NCBI GenBank assembly: GCA_028023455.1
Contig: JAQFVV010012978.1
Span: 1-64,000, forward strand
Source of the DNA: Epiperipatus broadwayi
Taxonomy: Eukaryota; Onychophora; Udeonychophora; Euonychophora; Peripatidae
Reading direction: 5' to 3'
Length of the DNA: 64,000 nt
Under the pieces are notes generated by a model that was not told where the DNA came from, searched no databases, and saw only the letters and a list, made by a program, of their open reading frames with translations. The position numbers and the translations under genes are program-made. Position 1 is the first letter of the stretch. Every line of letters begins with the position of its first letter. This document shows, piece by piece, positions 49,570 to 60,206 of this stretch.

Positions 49570-50080
49570 AATGGCTGCCCAGCATGTGGCATGATATTCA
49601 TTGACCACGAATACCCTGATCAAATAAAATAGTTTAGGAGATAGTGTGAATAGCATCCTGAACATCAGAATAGTTATGGTAAGAATAGGTTAGGATAAGA
49701 TGTGACTGTCAGGTATAAATATGATTGTCAAATAACTTTAGTATTTAAAAAACAAAAGGAATGATTTAGTAACTTAAAAAAAAATATGAATACTTTGAAA
49801 ATTAAGCCAGTAATATTTTTTCTGAAATAAGTATATATATTTTTTTGTATTAACATAAAGTTATAGTCCGATGTTTAATAAACTCACGAATGCCTTGAAA
49901 ATTAAGCCAGTTATATTTTTTTTTAAATGAGTATCTATTTTTTGTATTAACGCTAAATTATAGTTTGAATATTGTGTAAAAAAAAAAAAAAAAGAACTTT
50001 AATGCATTATTATTGCCAATTAGTATTAACTCTAACTAAAGTTTTTTTTTTATCATTTTTTTTTTATAAGTTCGGTGATA
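49570..50080 (+). mobile_element. Internal region of element B, non-coding, 511 bp
   Basis: Begins with a primer-binding-like site and contains no open frame of note. It includes an imperfect ~100-bp tandem repeat (TTGAAAATTAAGCCAGT at ~49797 and ~49894). No purine tract precedes the 3' LTR (the sequence is T-rich), which is unusual. Without gag or pol it would need enzymes from another element. Confidence 0.7.
49572..49590 (+). other. Primer-binding-like site, tRNA-Lys type (element B)
   Basis: TGGCTGCCCAGCATGTGGC, two bases after the LTR end. It resembles the Lys-type TGGCGCCCAACGTGGGGC with a few changes. Both LTR elements in this window therefore have similar LTR-end/primer-site junctions (TA, AA, TGGC), which also sets the plus orientation. 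Confidence 0.55.
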
Positions 50081-50580
50081 TGTAACAGGATATATATATG
50101 CGTTACATTCATATTTTAAAAGTAACTTTTTTATATCTAATACAGAATTAAAAACAAACTGTCAAAATGCACAAATAACAAATTATTAATTTATTAATAA
50201 GTTAGTTTGATTGAAATATTAAAATAAGCTTTAAAAAAATAAATAAATTATAGAATCGAAGCAAAGATTCTAATCTTTAAATAAAATATATAATAAAAAG
50301 CCTTTTGATTTTAATAATAGCGAAGAGTTTTTAATCTTAAAAAGAAAAATTACAAACAGATCCTTAGGGCAAAATGACCATGGAAAAGAAAATGATTATG
50401 AAATAGAAACAAAAGACTTGCTTTTTCCATCCAAAGATAAGGACACAGACCTCAGTGGAAAAATTTACTTAGCCATAAACTCAAAATCTACCTGGCCACA
50501 AACTAAATTAACCAATAAAATATAAATAATGAAATATGTTTGATGAATCCGTGCATTCCAGAGATAAGGTGCCTGATGAC

Positions 50581-50589
50581 TATAAAAAG
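50581..50589 (+). promoter_or_regulatory. TATA box, first promoter copy in the 3' LTR
   Basis: TATAAAAAG in the first duplicated unit. Confidence 0.5.
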
Positions 50590-51046
50590 AAAAATCCAAA
50601 GGGAATAATTAGTTAGAGAGTTGGAGAGAATCAAAAAATTAAAATTTTAAATTCAATTGTTTTTGTTGAAAGCATAAATTTTTTTAAAAAGCTATTGTCA
50701 CCATCACTAAGAATGTAGTCAGCGTCAACGGACTTCCTTCGGTGCGGCCAGCCAAAGGTAGCTTTCCTATTCACGGATCCCAGGATCGAACCACTGGAAC
50801 CATCTTCACAAAGCTTCATAAATCGTCATCATCCACAAGAAAAGCACCCTTGCGTAAATTAAATCTTCGTCGCGAAGGAATAAGCACAGGACAAAAAAAA
50901 AGAGGTATAAATTTATATATGATCAACTTAAATATAAACTCTCTTAAGCTTAAAATCTTTCAGATTTTATTTGTGTCTCAAAAAATAAACTATAAACTTA
51001 CTTTCCTGATGAATCCGTGCATTCCAGAGATAAGGTGCCCAATGAC

Positions 51047-51055
51047 TATAAAAAG
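51047..51055 (+). promoter_or_regulatory. TATA box, second promoter copy in the 3' LTR
   Basis: TATAAAAAG, 466 bases after the first. Confidence 0.5.
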
Positions 51056-52480
51056 AAAAATCCAAAGGGAATAATTAGTTAGAGAGTTGGAGAGAATCAG
51101 AAAATTAAAATTTTAAATTCAATTGTTTTTGTTGAAAGCAGAAATTTTTTTAAAAAGCTATTGTCACCGTCACTAAGAATGTTAGTCAGTGTCAACGGGC
51201 TTCCTTCAGTGCGGCCAGCCGAAGGTAGCTTTCCTATTCACGGATCCCAGGATCGAACCACTGGAACCGTCTTCACAAAGCTTCATAAATCGTCATCGTC
51301 CACAAGAAAAGGGCCCTTGTGTAAATTAAATCTTCATCACAAAGGAATAAGCACAGGACAAAAGAAAAGAGGTATAAATTTATATATGATCAACTTAAAT
51401 ATAAACTCTCTTAAGCTTAAAATCTTTCAAATTTTATTTGTGTCTAAAAAAATACAACTATAAACTTACTTTCCTGAATAAACCTTAACTTTCTGTATCT
51501 TTTATAAACTTTGCAATTTTACAACTCTGATCTAAAGTTAAAACGTAATCTCTTCAAAATGTTTTGTATTTTATTTTTATTTATTCATGCTAAAAAGATC
51601 TGTTTGTAATAGGGTAGGGGTTTGCGATTGCAAACTTAAATTTAAAAATAGAAACACATCATTATTTGTGCATTATTAAATTTTAAAAATAGGTTAAAAT
51701 AGTATTTGTGAAAAAAAAAAAGTTAAAATATAAATGTTATCTTAAAAATGATTTTAAAACCTTAATTAAACCAAAGATTTTTGTTTTGAATTAAATTAAT
51801 AAAATGATTTAAATGTTAGTTGAGTGTATATAGCTGCTAGACTAGTTTAAATATGTTACTTTTAAAGAGGGTTTTGATTTCGGACTATTTGTTTCGTATT
51901 TGTGTCAATGCTGGTGGAGAGATATATGGACATTTATATCAATGTAATGTGAAGTGTGTTAGCACCTAAGGCTACAAGTCCAACTGAATGCATGACCCCA
52001 AAGGGAGGTAGTCATATCATATCATTGAAATGGATGCAGAGGTATTTCCTGCACCATTGACCCATTCCACTTCTATGGATTGAGAAGATAAGTCGGCAAA
52101 ATAAGACCGCTCTCTCATCCATACACAGCGTTTTTCTCTTATTATTACATACATGATTCCTTCACCAGATAGAAGCACATTTCTATACTGGTTGAAGCTC
52201 ATGTTTTCTCCAATAATATCACATTGTTCAGATGCACATTCCTGTTGCATGATTCTATGCTAACATGTTCATACTGCATTGGTTGCTGATATATATCTTG
52301 AAGTGAGCATTGGTGTGGCTGCGGACTTTTAGCCCAGAATCAATTATTTGAAAGTCTTTTAGGTGCATGGTCTGGGTAGCTCATCTATACTCAACATTTC
52401 TAAAATTTAAAACCACCCACTTCTCTCCACTCTATCGAATAACACTGATACACCTAAACACATATATGCTGAAAAGATAA

Positions 52481-52539
52481 ATAATCACCAATATACGTGT
52501 TTCACGCTAAACCAGCAATCATCAGTTGGTCCAGACTAT
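52481..52539 (-). ncRNA. Hammerhead ribozyme R475, inverted copy, slightly damaged
   Basis: Minus strand: outer stem I ATAGTC, loop TGGA, CCAA, CTGATGA, stem II with TGCT/AGCG inner pairs and loop GGTTT, GAAA, stem III ACACGTAT with one mismatch, cleavage base A, TTGG, T, GATTAT closing stem I. The stem III mismatch lowers the chance of activity. Confidence 0.75.
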
Positions 52540-52876
52540 CATCTTTACACACATATATAGTATAAGTGCTCAGATATATATTAAGATAGACTATCCTCAT
52601 AGTTTAATAGACAGGCTTCAATCCACTCCACACTCCAACTCTTCAACTGTCCATCCAATTGAAAATCTGATGATGGAATGCTCAAAGGCCACCCTGAGGC
52701 CGAGATTATTGTCACACCCATGTTGACCTAAGGTCAATCTGAACCCCACATGTACAGGACCTAATCCATTTAATACATATGCAAGGATGGGCAGACATCT
52801 CTATAATGTAATAGCTGAAACACAGGCTTGTTATATACCTGTGGCTATATATATGTAATATAGGGTATATGAGCAT

Positions 52877-52900
52877 GAAATACGTATATTGGTGATTATT
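52877..52900 (+). ncRNA. Truncated hammerhead (3' half) at the start of the full R475 unit
   Basis: GAAATACGTATATTGG is present, preceded by AGCAT, but CTGATGA is absent: the unit starts inside stem II right at the inversion junction. Not active on its own. Confidence 0.7.
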
Positions 52901-53315
52901 TATCTTTTCAGCATATATGTGTTTAGGTGTATCAGTGTTATTAGATAGAGTGGAGAGAGGTGGGTGGTGTGAAAGTCTGTGCTCATATACCCTATATTAC
53001 ATATATATAGCCACAGGTATATAACAAGCCTTTGTTTTAGCTATTACATTATAGAGATGTCTGCCCATCCTTGCATATGTATTAAATGGATTATGTCCTG
53101 TACCTGTGGGGTTTAGATTGACCTTAGGTCAACATGGGTGTGACAATAATCTGGGCCTCAGGGTGGCCTTTGAGCATTCCATCATCAGATTTTCAATTGG
53201 ATGGATGGTTGAAGAGTTGGAGTGTGGAGTGGATTGAAGCCTGTCCATTAAACTATGAGGATAGTCTATCTTAATATATATCTGAGCACTTATACTATAT
53301 ATGTGTGTAAAGATG

Positions 53316-53374
53316 ATAGTCTGGACCAACTGATGATTGCTGGTTTAGCATGAAATACGTATATTGGTGATTAT
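53316..53374 (+). ncRNA. Type I hammerhead ribozyme R475, core intact
   Basis: Outer stem I ATAGTC (53316-53321), loop TGGA, inner stem CCAA, CTGATGA (53330-53336), stem II TGCT/AGCA with a terminal U·U and loop GGTTT, GAAA (53352-53355), palindromic stem III ATACGTAT, cleavage base A53363, then TTGG, T and GATTAT. The outer helix pairs six of six with one G·U although its sequence differs from family R403, so pairing rather than sequence is conserved. Cleavage predicted after 53363. Confidence 0.83.
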
Positions 53375-53876
53375 TTATCTTTTCAGCATATATGTGTTTA
53401 GGTGTATCAGTGTTATTAAATAGAGTGGAGAGAGGTGGGTGGTGTGAAAGTCTGTGCTCATATATCCTATATTACATATATATAGCCACAGGTATATAAC
53501 AAGCCTGTGTTTCAGCTAAAATTTTAAATTAAAAGTTAAAAACAAATAAAATAATAATGAAACAGAATAAAACAAATTTCTTCCTGTGTTATAAAAATTA
53601 TTTTTTTAAAAGTTTGTGCGTTATTGTAAATAAAATCTTTTTTTTGTGTTATTGATACTGACAGTGTTTGCTTTTATTCTTTATTATTAAAATATATTTT
53701 AATAAATATATTAAGTTTCTGCATCTACTTGAGCTAGTGACCAGGGCTGGCGGTCGTGGTCTTAACAGCGCGTATCTGTCGACTCTATAAATTTTCTAGG
53801 TTCAAAGTAGCCTAGTGGAGCTCTGTCGGCAGATGCGGTAAAACTGGATACTTCATCATCATCCCCTACCGTTATA

Positions 53877-54509
53877 TATATATGTGTGTGTGTAATTATA
53901 CACAAAAGCCTTTTTCAATGTATAATTTTTTTGCTAATTACCAGAAATATGTTATTGCATACACAATAACATCTATTAATTTACTCTATATCAATTTTTG
54001 ACTCTTTGATAATTTTTGAAAAATACATTGCAGTGTTACATATTTTTGTTTAATTATTTTTTTTTCTATCATTCAAGGTAATAATTTTGAATACAAGAAT
54101 GATAAATTACTATTTCTAAAATATAGTTGTTTTTTGTTGTTTACATTGTTCGTTTTCATATTATTGGTGTACTCAGAACTGGATGATAGAAGTCCATATA
54201 TTTATGAAGCAAAATTAGTATATTTCAAATATAAAAAAGGATGTTTGATCTTAGTTACAGCTCAAAAGTCAGTTATTAAAATTATTTTTTACCATTTTCA
54301 TTAGTATGATAAAAATATCTATCAATTAAATCACTATTTCTTATGCTTGCTTATAACTATATGTATAGAATTTTGCTTGTTTTAACATATGTATATTCAC
54401 ATAATTTTTTAGATTTTTTTGTTTCACCACTACTATGTCACCCACTGTAACGTTTAGTAACTAATAGTTTCCAGGCAATAATGCTTAATAAATTTCTATT
54501 CTGTGATAC
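53877..54509. other. AT-rich stretch, nothing recognised
   Basis: Opens with TATATATGTGTGTG, then AT-rich sequence without features. Confidence 0.4.
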
Positions 54510-54910
54510 CTTATCCAATATCCTCAGACTACTTTTAAGTTTATGATTTTCATTAGTGAGAAGCTTTATGAAATAGTACACATGGACCTATAAAATCTAA
54601 TGCACATTTCTTCTAGGAACCATCACTTATCTCTCTGTTATACTATCAAATTAGCATCCCAAACTGGAAAAAATGTAAATGTTTTCAAGATTAATCAACT
54701 TTCTTGCATACTCATATACATTTGAAAACAGTTTAGTTTTTATGTTGTCCTTAGTTTTTTAAATGGTAACTTGATAGCATAACAGACAGATAATGATGGT
54801 TGTTAGAAAGAAGATGCATTAGATCCCAAAAGTCCAGATGCACTGTTTCAGGATCCAAAATTCCTTACTGATAAAAAATTTAAGATTGAAGCTAGTTTGG
54901 GGATATTGGA
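54510..54910. mobile_element. Family D element with two decayed hammerheads, head-to-head
   Basis: Left end (54515-54563, minus) and right end (54861-54909, plus) are hammerhead remnants: CTAATGA and CTGATAA replace CTGATGA, while the flanks AGTCTGAGGATATTGG-like and TTGGGGATATTGG match the intact family D ribozyme at 31.87 kb. About 300 bases lie between them. Confidence 0.65.
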
Positions 54911-57900
54911 TAGGATTGTACAAAACAGGAACTTCTTAAGCTTTATCATCTGGCATCTATTAGTCACCAATTACAGGATGTAGCAAAAAGGAGGTAAAAG
55001 AAAAATATAAGCTGTTAAAACAACTACTGTATATGTTGGAGTCATGTGGTGGAGTCATGAATCGTCTGTCATTTTTTAAATTATAACAACAGCCTCAATG
55101 AAAAGATTGTAACAGTATTGATTCCATCAGAACTGCAACTGATAGTGACTCAAATAGTTTAAGAACCATCTATATTACAACTTAAAATTAGTTACCATGA
55201 ATGAAAACCTTTAAAACACCTGAAATATATTCTATAATAACATCTGCTATCAAAATAATTTGGTGGAAGATTTCATCAGCTGTATACACCTTCTTGAATT
55301 TTGTCTTTATTCTCTAAAAGTGGGATGGATAGAGTAAAGAAAGTGAGTATGATAAAGATTACATTTGAATTTTGGGTTTTTCTTTTTCTATATTTAATGA
55401 ATTCCATAGGTTCTACAATTTGTTTTATCAAATACAGAAAGTATAAAAGCACTCTTTCAAAATTGACCGTGTATATTTCTTAGATGCATAATAATTTACT
55501 TGGGTTTTTTTTTATTTCTCTAATAATTTTTTCTGTTCTTTCATTTTATATTAATGAATATAAACACGAGTAATGCAAAGTTTAATAAATGAATTAACTT
55601 CACAGAATCTTACTTTTTCGCCTCTTTATTGGCTTGCTTATAGATGATCTTTATAAATCTAACTGTTGAAGATATAGATAATAAATGACTTGTATATGCC
55701 CAAAGTTGTTAAGGTTTTCAATTAATGTCAAGATCTATAAAGATAATCTAGCTGAAATATTATTATCAGGATTTAAAGGAGCAAGTGTATTATATTTTTT
55801 AATTTTAAAATATCTTATCAGAGATTACTGTTGTATGTTTTTATTACTCTAGAGTTTGATCAAGAAATATTAGTAACATTACAAGTAATTCTAGTGTGAC
55901 TTTTTCTGCAGAGCAGATATATTTTGGGCAAAAAATTTTCTTTTATTTGTTTTTTTTTTTAATTTTAATTCCACAGAAAAAAAATCTGGCAAAAGTTTTT
56001 GGTTTGTTTGTAAGTATCATTATATTATTAAATGAATTGATTTAAGTAACTTTTAATTAAAATACTTAATGTTTTTCCTTTACTCTTCATATTTATTATT
56101 TTTTTAAATATAAGTAGCAGATGTGTTTATTCTGAACATGTATTTATAATTCCTATGGTTTCAAATTCATTAACAATTTTTACTTAAATGACACTGAACT
56201 AAATAGATCCCATTTGTTAACACTTTCTAATTTTAATATAACATACTGTCCACATTTGAATTTAGACCTTTATTTTACAAACTATAAAGTGCAAGTTACT
56301 CAAACTATTAAAAGAAAATATTCTGTTCATGTATGAGTTCAGATATTTCAAGAACATAGTTATCTTTCCTGATTAACTGACCTAATAATTTCTTGCAGCT
56401 TGAATTGCCAATGCAGTTTTAATTTATTTGGGAGGGCGCCAGAGTCTGTAAATTCACTAACATTTATCGAGTAGATTCACAGTAAATAACTAAATTTAAC
56501 ATTTTTTAAAAGTATATTGGCAAAGGGAATTTATGCACTTATCTAACATTAATAATCATTTTAATAATAAAATCTAAATAACTAAAATTAAGAATGTACA
56601 ATGAAAAGTTGAATATTAAATATAAATATTTTATTATGACAAATTAAAATATGTTGAATGATAAATTATTAATAAAATGGAAAGAACATGCACCTGATCA
56701 TCCAAATAATATTGGTCAAATAATTAAAACAGTTCATATTTAAGTTTCTCCTAGGTGAATGTCTATTTTAGTGTTAGAAGCTTCGTAGTTAAAGTTAGTT
56801 TGCAAACATTTAATTTAGTCACAAATCAGGTATGAATAATATAGTAGCTTACCAGTAAGTTCTTGGGTCTAGTTAGATCATGGCTCAATGTAGTATGTAT
56901 ATATTTTTTTGGGATAAAAAACTTTGGTTTCATTCTCTCAATAGTTTTTTACATTCCTGGTCAGTTGCAAGGTATGGCTAGATGTGAAGCTTCTAGAGTG
57001 ACCTCTTTATGATGAGAGAAGGTTTCCGCAAAATACTCTGGTTTTTATTCATGCCTGAGGCATTGGTTCAGTATATGAATATTCCTGGATGGGGCATTTA
57101 TGGTGATTGAGAGAACATGAACCAAATCCAACCCTGTCCTCTCACCCATCCATGTATGAAAAAGTCAGCAAAATACCTTGATTGAAATTGTAGTCTTCTT
57201 TTTATATTATCGACCAGTTTTTAGATTTTCTGCACATATATTATCTTTTGTTTTGATATCAAAATACAATTTGATAATCATGTCCATTTATTATTACTTT
57301 TTAGTTACAAAGTTCTGGTTTTTATAAATTCTTTCAGACATCTTTAATTATTGTTAGAACTTTGGTTGTAATCTCTTGTTTGTCCTTTCTTTTATTTGTC
57401 TGGATTAACAATCTGTACTCACATTCTTTTCAATTTTAACTTTAATTAAAGTTAATACTTTCGTTGTACATATCAAAAAAAAAAAAAAAATACATAAAAA
57501 AAAAAACTAAGTAGAATATATTGACCGTATTGACTATTTCTAAATTTTCCTTTTTTTTTTTTTAACTTTTAAAACTTACTCAATGCCAACGTACCTAAAT
57601 CATATATATGTAAATGGTTCAATAAATTATAAAAATAATTTAAACATTAATTAGTATTATATTCTTTTGATTAAATAATATTCATAATATTTAGTTGAAG
57701 AAAATATTTGGATTATTATTATTTTTAATACAAAGATAAAAACAACTTGAAATATATATATATATGCATTTTTTTTTTTTTTGCAAATATGAACACCAGA
57801 TGCTTAAAGTCTAAATAAAAAGTATGATTCAAAAACTCCTACTATTACTTTTACAGAATTTTTAAAGCATCTTCAAAATATATCTATCTATATTTTTTTT

Positions 57901-58609
57901 AAAAAAATTTTATTGACTTCTGACATTAGTATCACAAACATACCATCAAAGTTGGAAAAACTATTAAGCGCTTCCTCTTTGTAAAATATCCAATAATATA
58001 CAAATTCTATATATTTATACCTCATTGATTTTGAATTATAATCTTTTTTCGGGTTTTTTTTAACTTGATTTATGTTTTTGTAGTGTTTGTTTATTGATGA
58101 AGTAACTTTTGAGTTTTACATTAAACTTTTTTAGAAATCATCATGATTTTGATTTTAAAACCAAATGGTTTTGATATAAAAGAATATACATTTATTTAAT
58201 AAAATAAGGAAGATGCTGCAATTATTCTTCAAAAACATGTGAATTATTTATTGGTTAAATAAATAAAAACAGGAAATTTAAAAAATAAGTATTCTATTAA
58301 TAAGACCAAAAAAATGTTGAAGTCTATATACATTAATATATATGTAAAAGATATTCTGAAAATAATAACTATTTGCTAAAAATATTTTTAAAAAAAACTA
58401 TAAATAAAACAAAATGGAGGGGAAAAACTTTTAAAATTATTGTATTTATAGTTCTAAAAAGTAACTGGAGGCATTTCTTATTTATTTTACAACTTGAAGA
58501 AAAAAAAAAGTATTTATGTAAATTATGCAATCTGTTATTATGAAGATAAACTAATCCAAATATCTTTATGTCCACATAAAAGTCGCTTCCTCATAATTGA
58601 CAAATAATA
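54911..58609. other. 3.7-kb AT-rich stretch, no feature recognised
   Basis: Contains homopolymer runs (57477-57510) and a slightly higher-GC patch at 56940-57180 without usable frame. A 60-codon frame at 55301-55483 has no recognised domain. Confidence 0.35.
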
Positions 58610-58940
58610 GCACTTCCGGGTCACAGGGTCAATTTTGATACTTGCAGGTCTGCCGCTAAAACTTCTTAAGAACCCCTGAGAATTAAAACCATATGCTATT
58701 TGCTCTGCATAGTTTATTACAGTTGGTAAAGCATCTGACGTAAAATGAAGAGATTCTATGATTGATTCTGGTGTTTGAACTTCTTATGACCTTCCAATAA
58801 ATAAAGACATTAGCATTTTTGCCCTGCACAGTTTGAGCATTCTACTTGGGATTGAGAGATCCGAGGATTAATTCTAGAGCTCACGGGTCTGTTGCTTGAA
58901 TTTCTTATGAACCCCTGAGCAATAAAGACATATACTTTTT
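58610..58940 (+). repeat. Diverged tandem repeat, ~120-bp period, about 2.7 units
   Basis: Three successive blocks share AACTTCTTATGACC or AATTTCTTATGAACCCCTGA, then AATAAAGACAT-like and TTTGC(C/T)CTGCA(C/T)AGTTT sequences in the same order, at ~58660, 58780 and 58905. The units differ at many positions, so the array is old. No relation to the hammerhead families was seen. Confidence 0.65.
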
Positions 58941-59027
58941 TTATTGGATAAATGAATTACATCAGTTTACAAGTGATTTAAGTTGCATTCATATATATAC
59001 TTGTATGTGGTAAAATTCTTCTGAGAT

Positions 59028-59080
59028 AGTGTGGAGAATGGTGGATTGTGTGAAGGTCTGTGCTCATATACCCTACATAT
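59028..59080 (+). repeat. R475-related fragment
   Basis: GTGTGGAGAATGGTGGATTG and GTCTGTGCTCATATACCCTA match the R475 unit near 52950-53000. It lies just left of the R403 dimer, so two families are juxtaposed. Confidence 0.7.
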
Positions 59081-59207
59081 TAAATAAATTAGTAAAACTA
59101 AATTCATATAAATAAGTAATGTTCAATAACAATAAATTAGGATGCGTATCACTTTCAGAAATTATGGTTCTTTTATTTTGGAAACAAATGTTTTTAATAC
59201 AAACGTG

Positions 59208-59728
59208 CTGGTTCAGCACGAAATGCATCTTGGGGGTTATTTGTCTTTATTATATCTTTATTTATATGAATTTGAAAAGAATTGGGGAAGTGTGGAGATG
59301 TTTATTATATTTATAAAGATATACGGGTCAGAGAAAGGTGAATAACTCCATGTGTGTAAAATTTAAAAAATCAGATATATTAATCTTTAACTGAGGCTTA
59401 AAGTTTATATCTGTGCTAGAGATAATCTCTAGTTTCGAAAATGATTAGTAATAATCATTAGTGTATTTATCTGAAATGGATGGCATCAAAGTTGTGAGTG
59501 GAGGGAGTTTTACAATGGTACATGAAAATGTAACAATTTCCTCTAGATAAATACTTTGCATATAATAGAGATATATATGAGAGATGGTGATCTGGGCCAA
59601 CTGATGAGTGCTGGTTCAGCACGAAATGCATCTTGGGGGTCATTTGTCTTTTATTATATCTTTATTTATATGAATTTAAAAAGAATGAGGAAGTATGGAG
59701 ATGTTTACTATATCTATAAATACAAAAG
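59208..59728 (+). mobile_element. Hammerhead retrozyme-like tandem, family R403, copy 2
   Basis: The block GTGCTGGTTCAGCACGAAAT recurs 403 bases later (59208 and 59611 regions), with ~115 bases of matching sequence after each, so one full unit plus overlap is present. The first copy begins inside stem II of the ribozyme; the second has the complete ribozyme. Short inverted sequence (AAATTCATATAAATA at ~59099) lies to the left, as in other copies with inverted 5' pieces. The open frames here are not conserved as protein between units. Confidence 0.85.
59589..59641 (+). ncRNA. Type I hammerhead ribozyme R403, fully intact
   Basis: Outer stem I GATC, loop TGGG, inner stem CCAA, CTGATGA (59601-59607), stem II GTGCT/AGCAC (5 bp, G-C at 10.1/11.1) with loop GGTTC, GAAA (59623-59626), palindromic stem III ATGCAT, cleavage base C59632, TTGG, G, GGTC. 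All core bases are canonical. Outer stem GATC/GGTC has one G·U. The internal loop in stem I and loop II could form the tertiary contact used by natural type I ribozymes. Best activity candidate in the window with 31867-31921. Confidence 0.9.
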
Positions 59729-60113
59729 TGTTATAGTAAATATAATGTATACTTTCAAATATTCAGATGATATAATAATTTTTACTATTGTTCATTTCTA
59801 GAGCAATGAATGGCTTATTTTAATTGCAAGATATTTCTTAAAGTATATAATGAGGTAACATTTAAAACAGTGTTTAGCATAGTATCCATTGTGCATTAAT
59901 GCTTATAAATTCAAATTATCTTAATGTAGAGCTTTTTAACATAAAATATATCCTGAAAATAACGTAAAACTATTAATAAATTATACCTCTTTCACTTCCC
60001 ATTGTTATACAAATACATTTAATCTTCATTATTATCCTATAAGACATTCTCAAAAGTTAACAGTATTAGCAAAGAGTTTAGGGAAATCAATAAACAATAG
60101 GTTTTTTTTTCTC
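59729..60113. other. AT-rich stretch, nothing recognised
   Basis: No repeat copy or exon seen. Confidence 0.4.
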
Positions 60114-60206
60114 GTGTCATAGCATCAGCCGGGAAGCGAACCCGCTAACTCAGGGCAACTGCTCGTAAAGCAGCCGTCGCTGATCTCTCGACCACCAATG
60201 CTTGAC
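60114..60206 (-). mobile_element. tRNA-derived SINE, family S, copy 4
   Basis: Minus strand: TGGTGGTCGAGAGATCAGCG (box A region), a tRNA-like stem, GCGGGTTCGCTTCCCGG (box B region) and GATGCTATGACA, then an A-rich tail (T-run 60102-60110 on plus). Its middle differs from the other copies, so it may be a subfamily. Confidence 0.75.

Larger units (their letters stand above)
50541..51474 (+). repeat. 466-bp tandem duplication covering the LTR promoter
   Basis: TGATGAATCCGTGCATTCCA recurs at 51007. Each unit holds the TATA box and the leader up to the TTTCC sequence; the junction TTTCCTGA shows that the duplication joined at a short shared TGA. The open frames 50742-51074 and 51161-51463 arise from it. 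Confidence 0.9.
52409..53515 (+). mobile_element. Hammerhead retrozyme-like insertion, family R475, nested in an LTR
   Basis: The insertion interrupts the 3' LTR of element B, and the empty site is visible at ~49215-49225 in the 5' LTR. It is flanked by a perfect 9-bp duplication, CTAAAATTT (52400-52408 and 53516-53524). Layout: an inverted partial unit (52409-52870), a full ~475-bp unit in plus orientation (52872 to ~53346, measured between the two AGCATGAAATACG landmarks), then a partial second unit to 53515. Hammerheads lie in the inverted part and at the unit junction. The two 66-codon frames on opposite strands are the same sequence in the two arms. This arrangement matches Penelope-like and twin-primed retro-insertions and metazoan retrozymes. 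Confidence 0.85.
50081..53876 (+). mobile_element. 3' LTR of element B, expanded by duplication and nested insertion
   Basis: Starts TGTAACAGG and ends near CCGTTATA, followed by TATATATG. Relative to the 5' LTR it has a 466-bp tandem duplication (units 50541-51006 and 51007-51472) and a 1.1-kb insertion at 52409-53515. After removing these the lengths agree to within a few bases. Identity to the 5' LTR is high with scattered substitutions, so the element is fairly young but not brand new. Confidence 0.8.

Noticed and set aside
52660-52690. CTGATGATGG inside the R475 unit
   Set aside because: No GAAA in register and no closing stems; the real ribozymes of this unit are at 52481-52539 and 53316-53374.
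52526-53329. Two 66-codon frames with nearly the same protein on opposite strands (52526-52726 and 53129-53329)
   Set aside because: They are the two inverted arms of the R475 hammerhead element; the similarity reflects DNA duplication, not protein conservation.
60114-60206. Functional tRNA gene
   Set aside because: The head does not fold into a full cloverleaf, copies are truncated to different lengths, and an A-rich tail follows, so these are SINEs.
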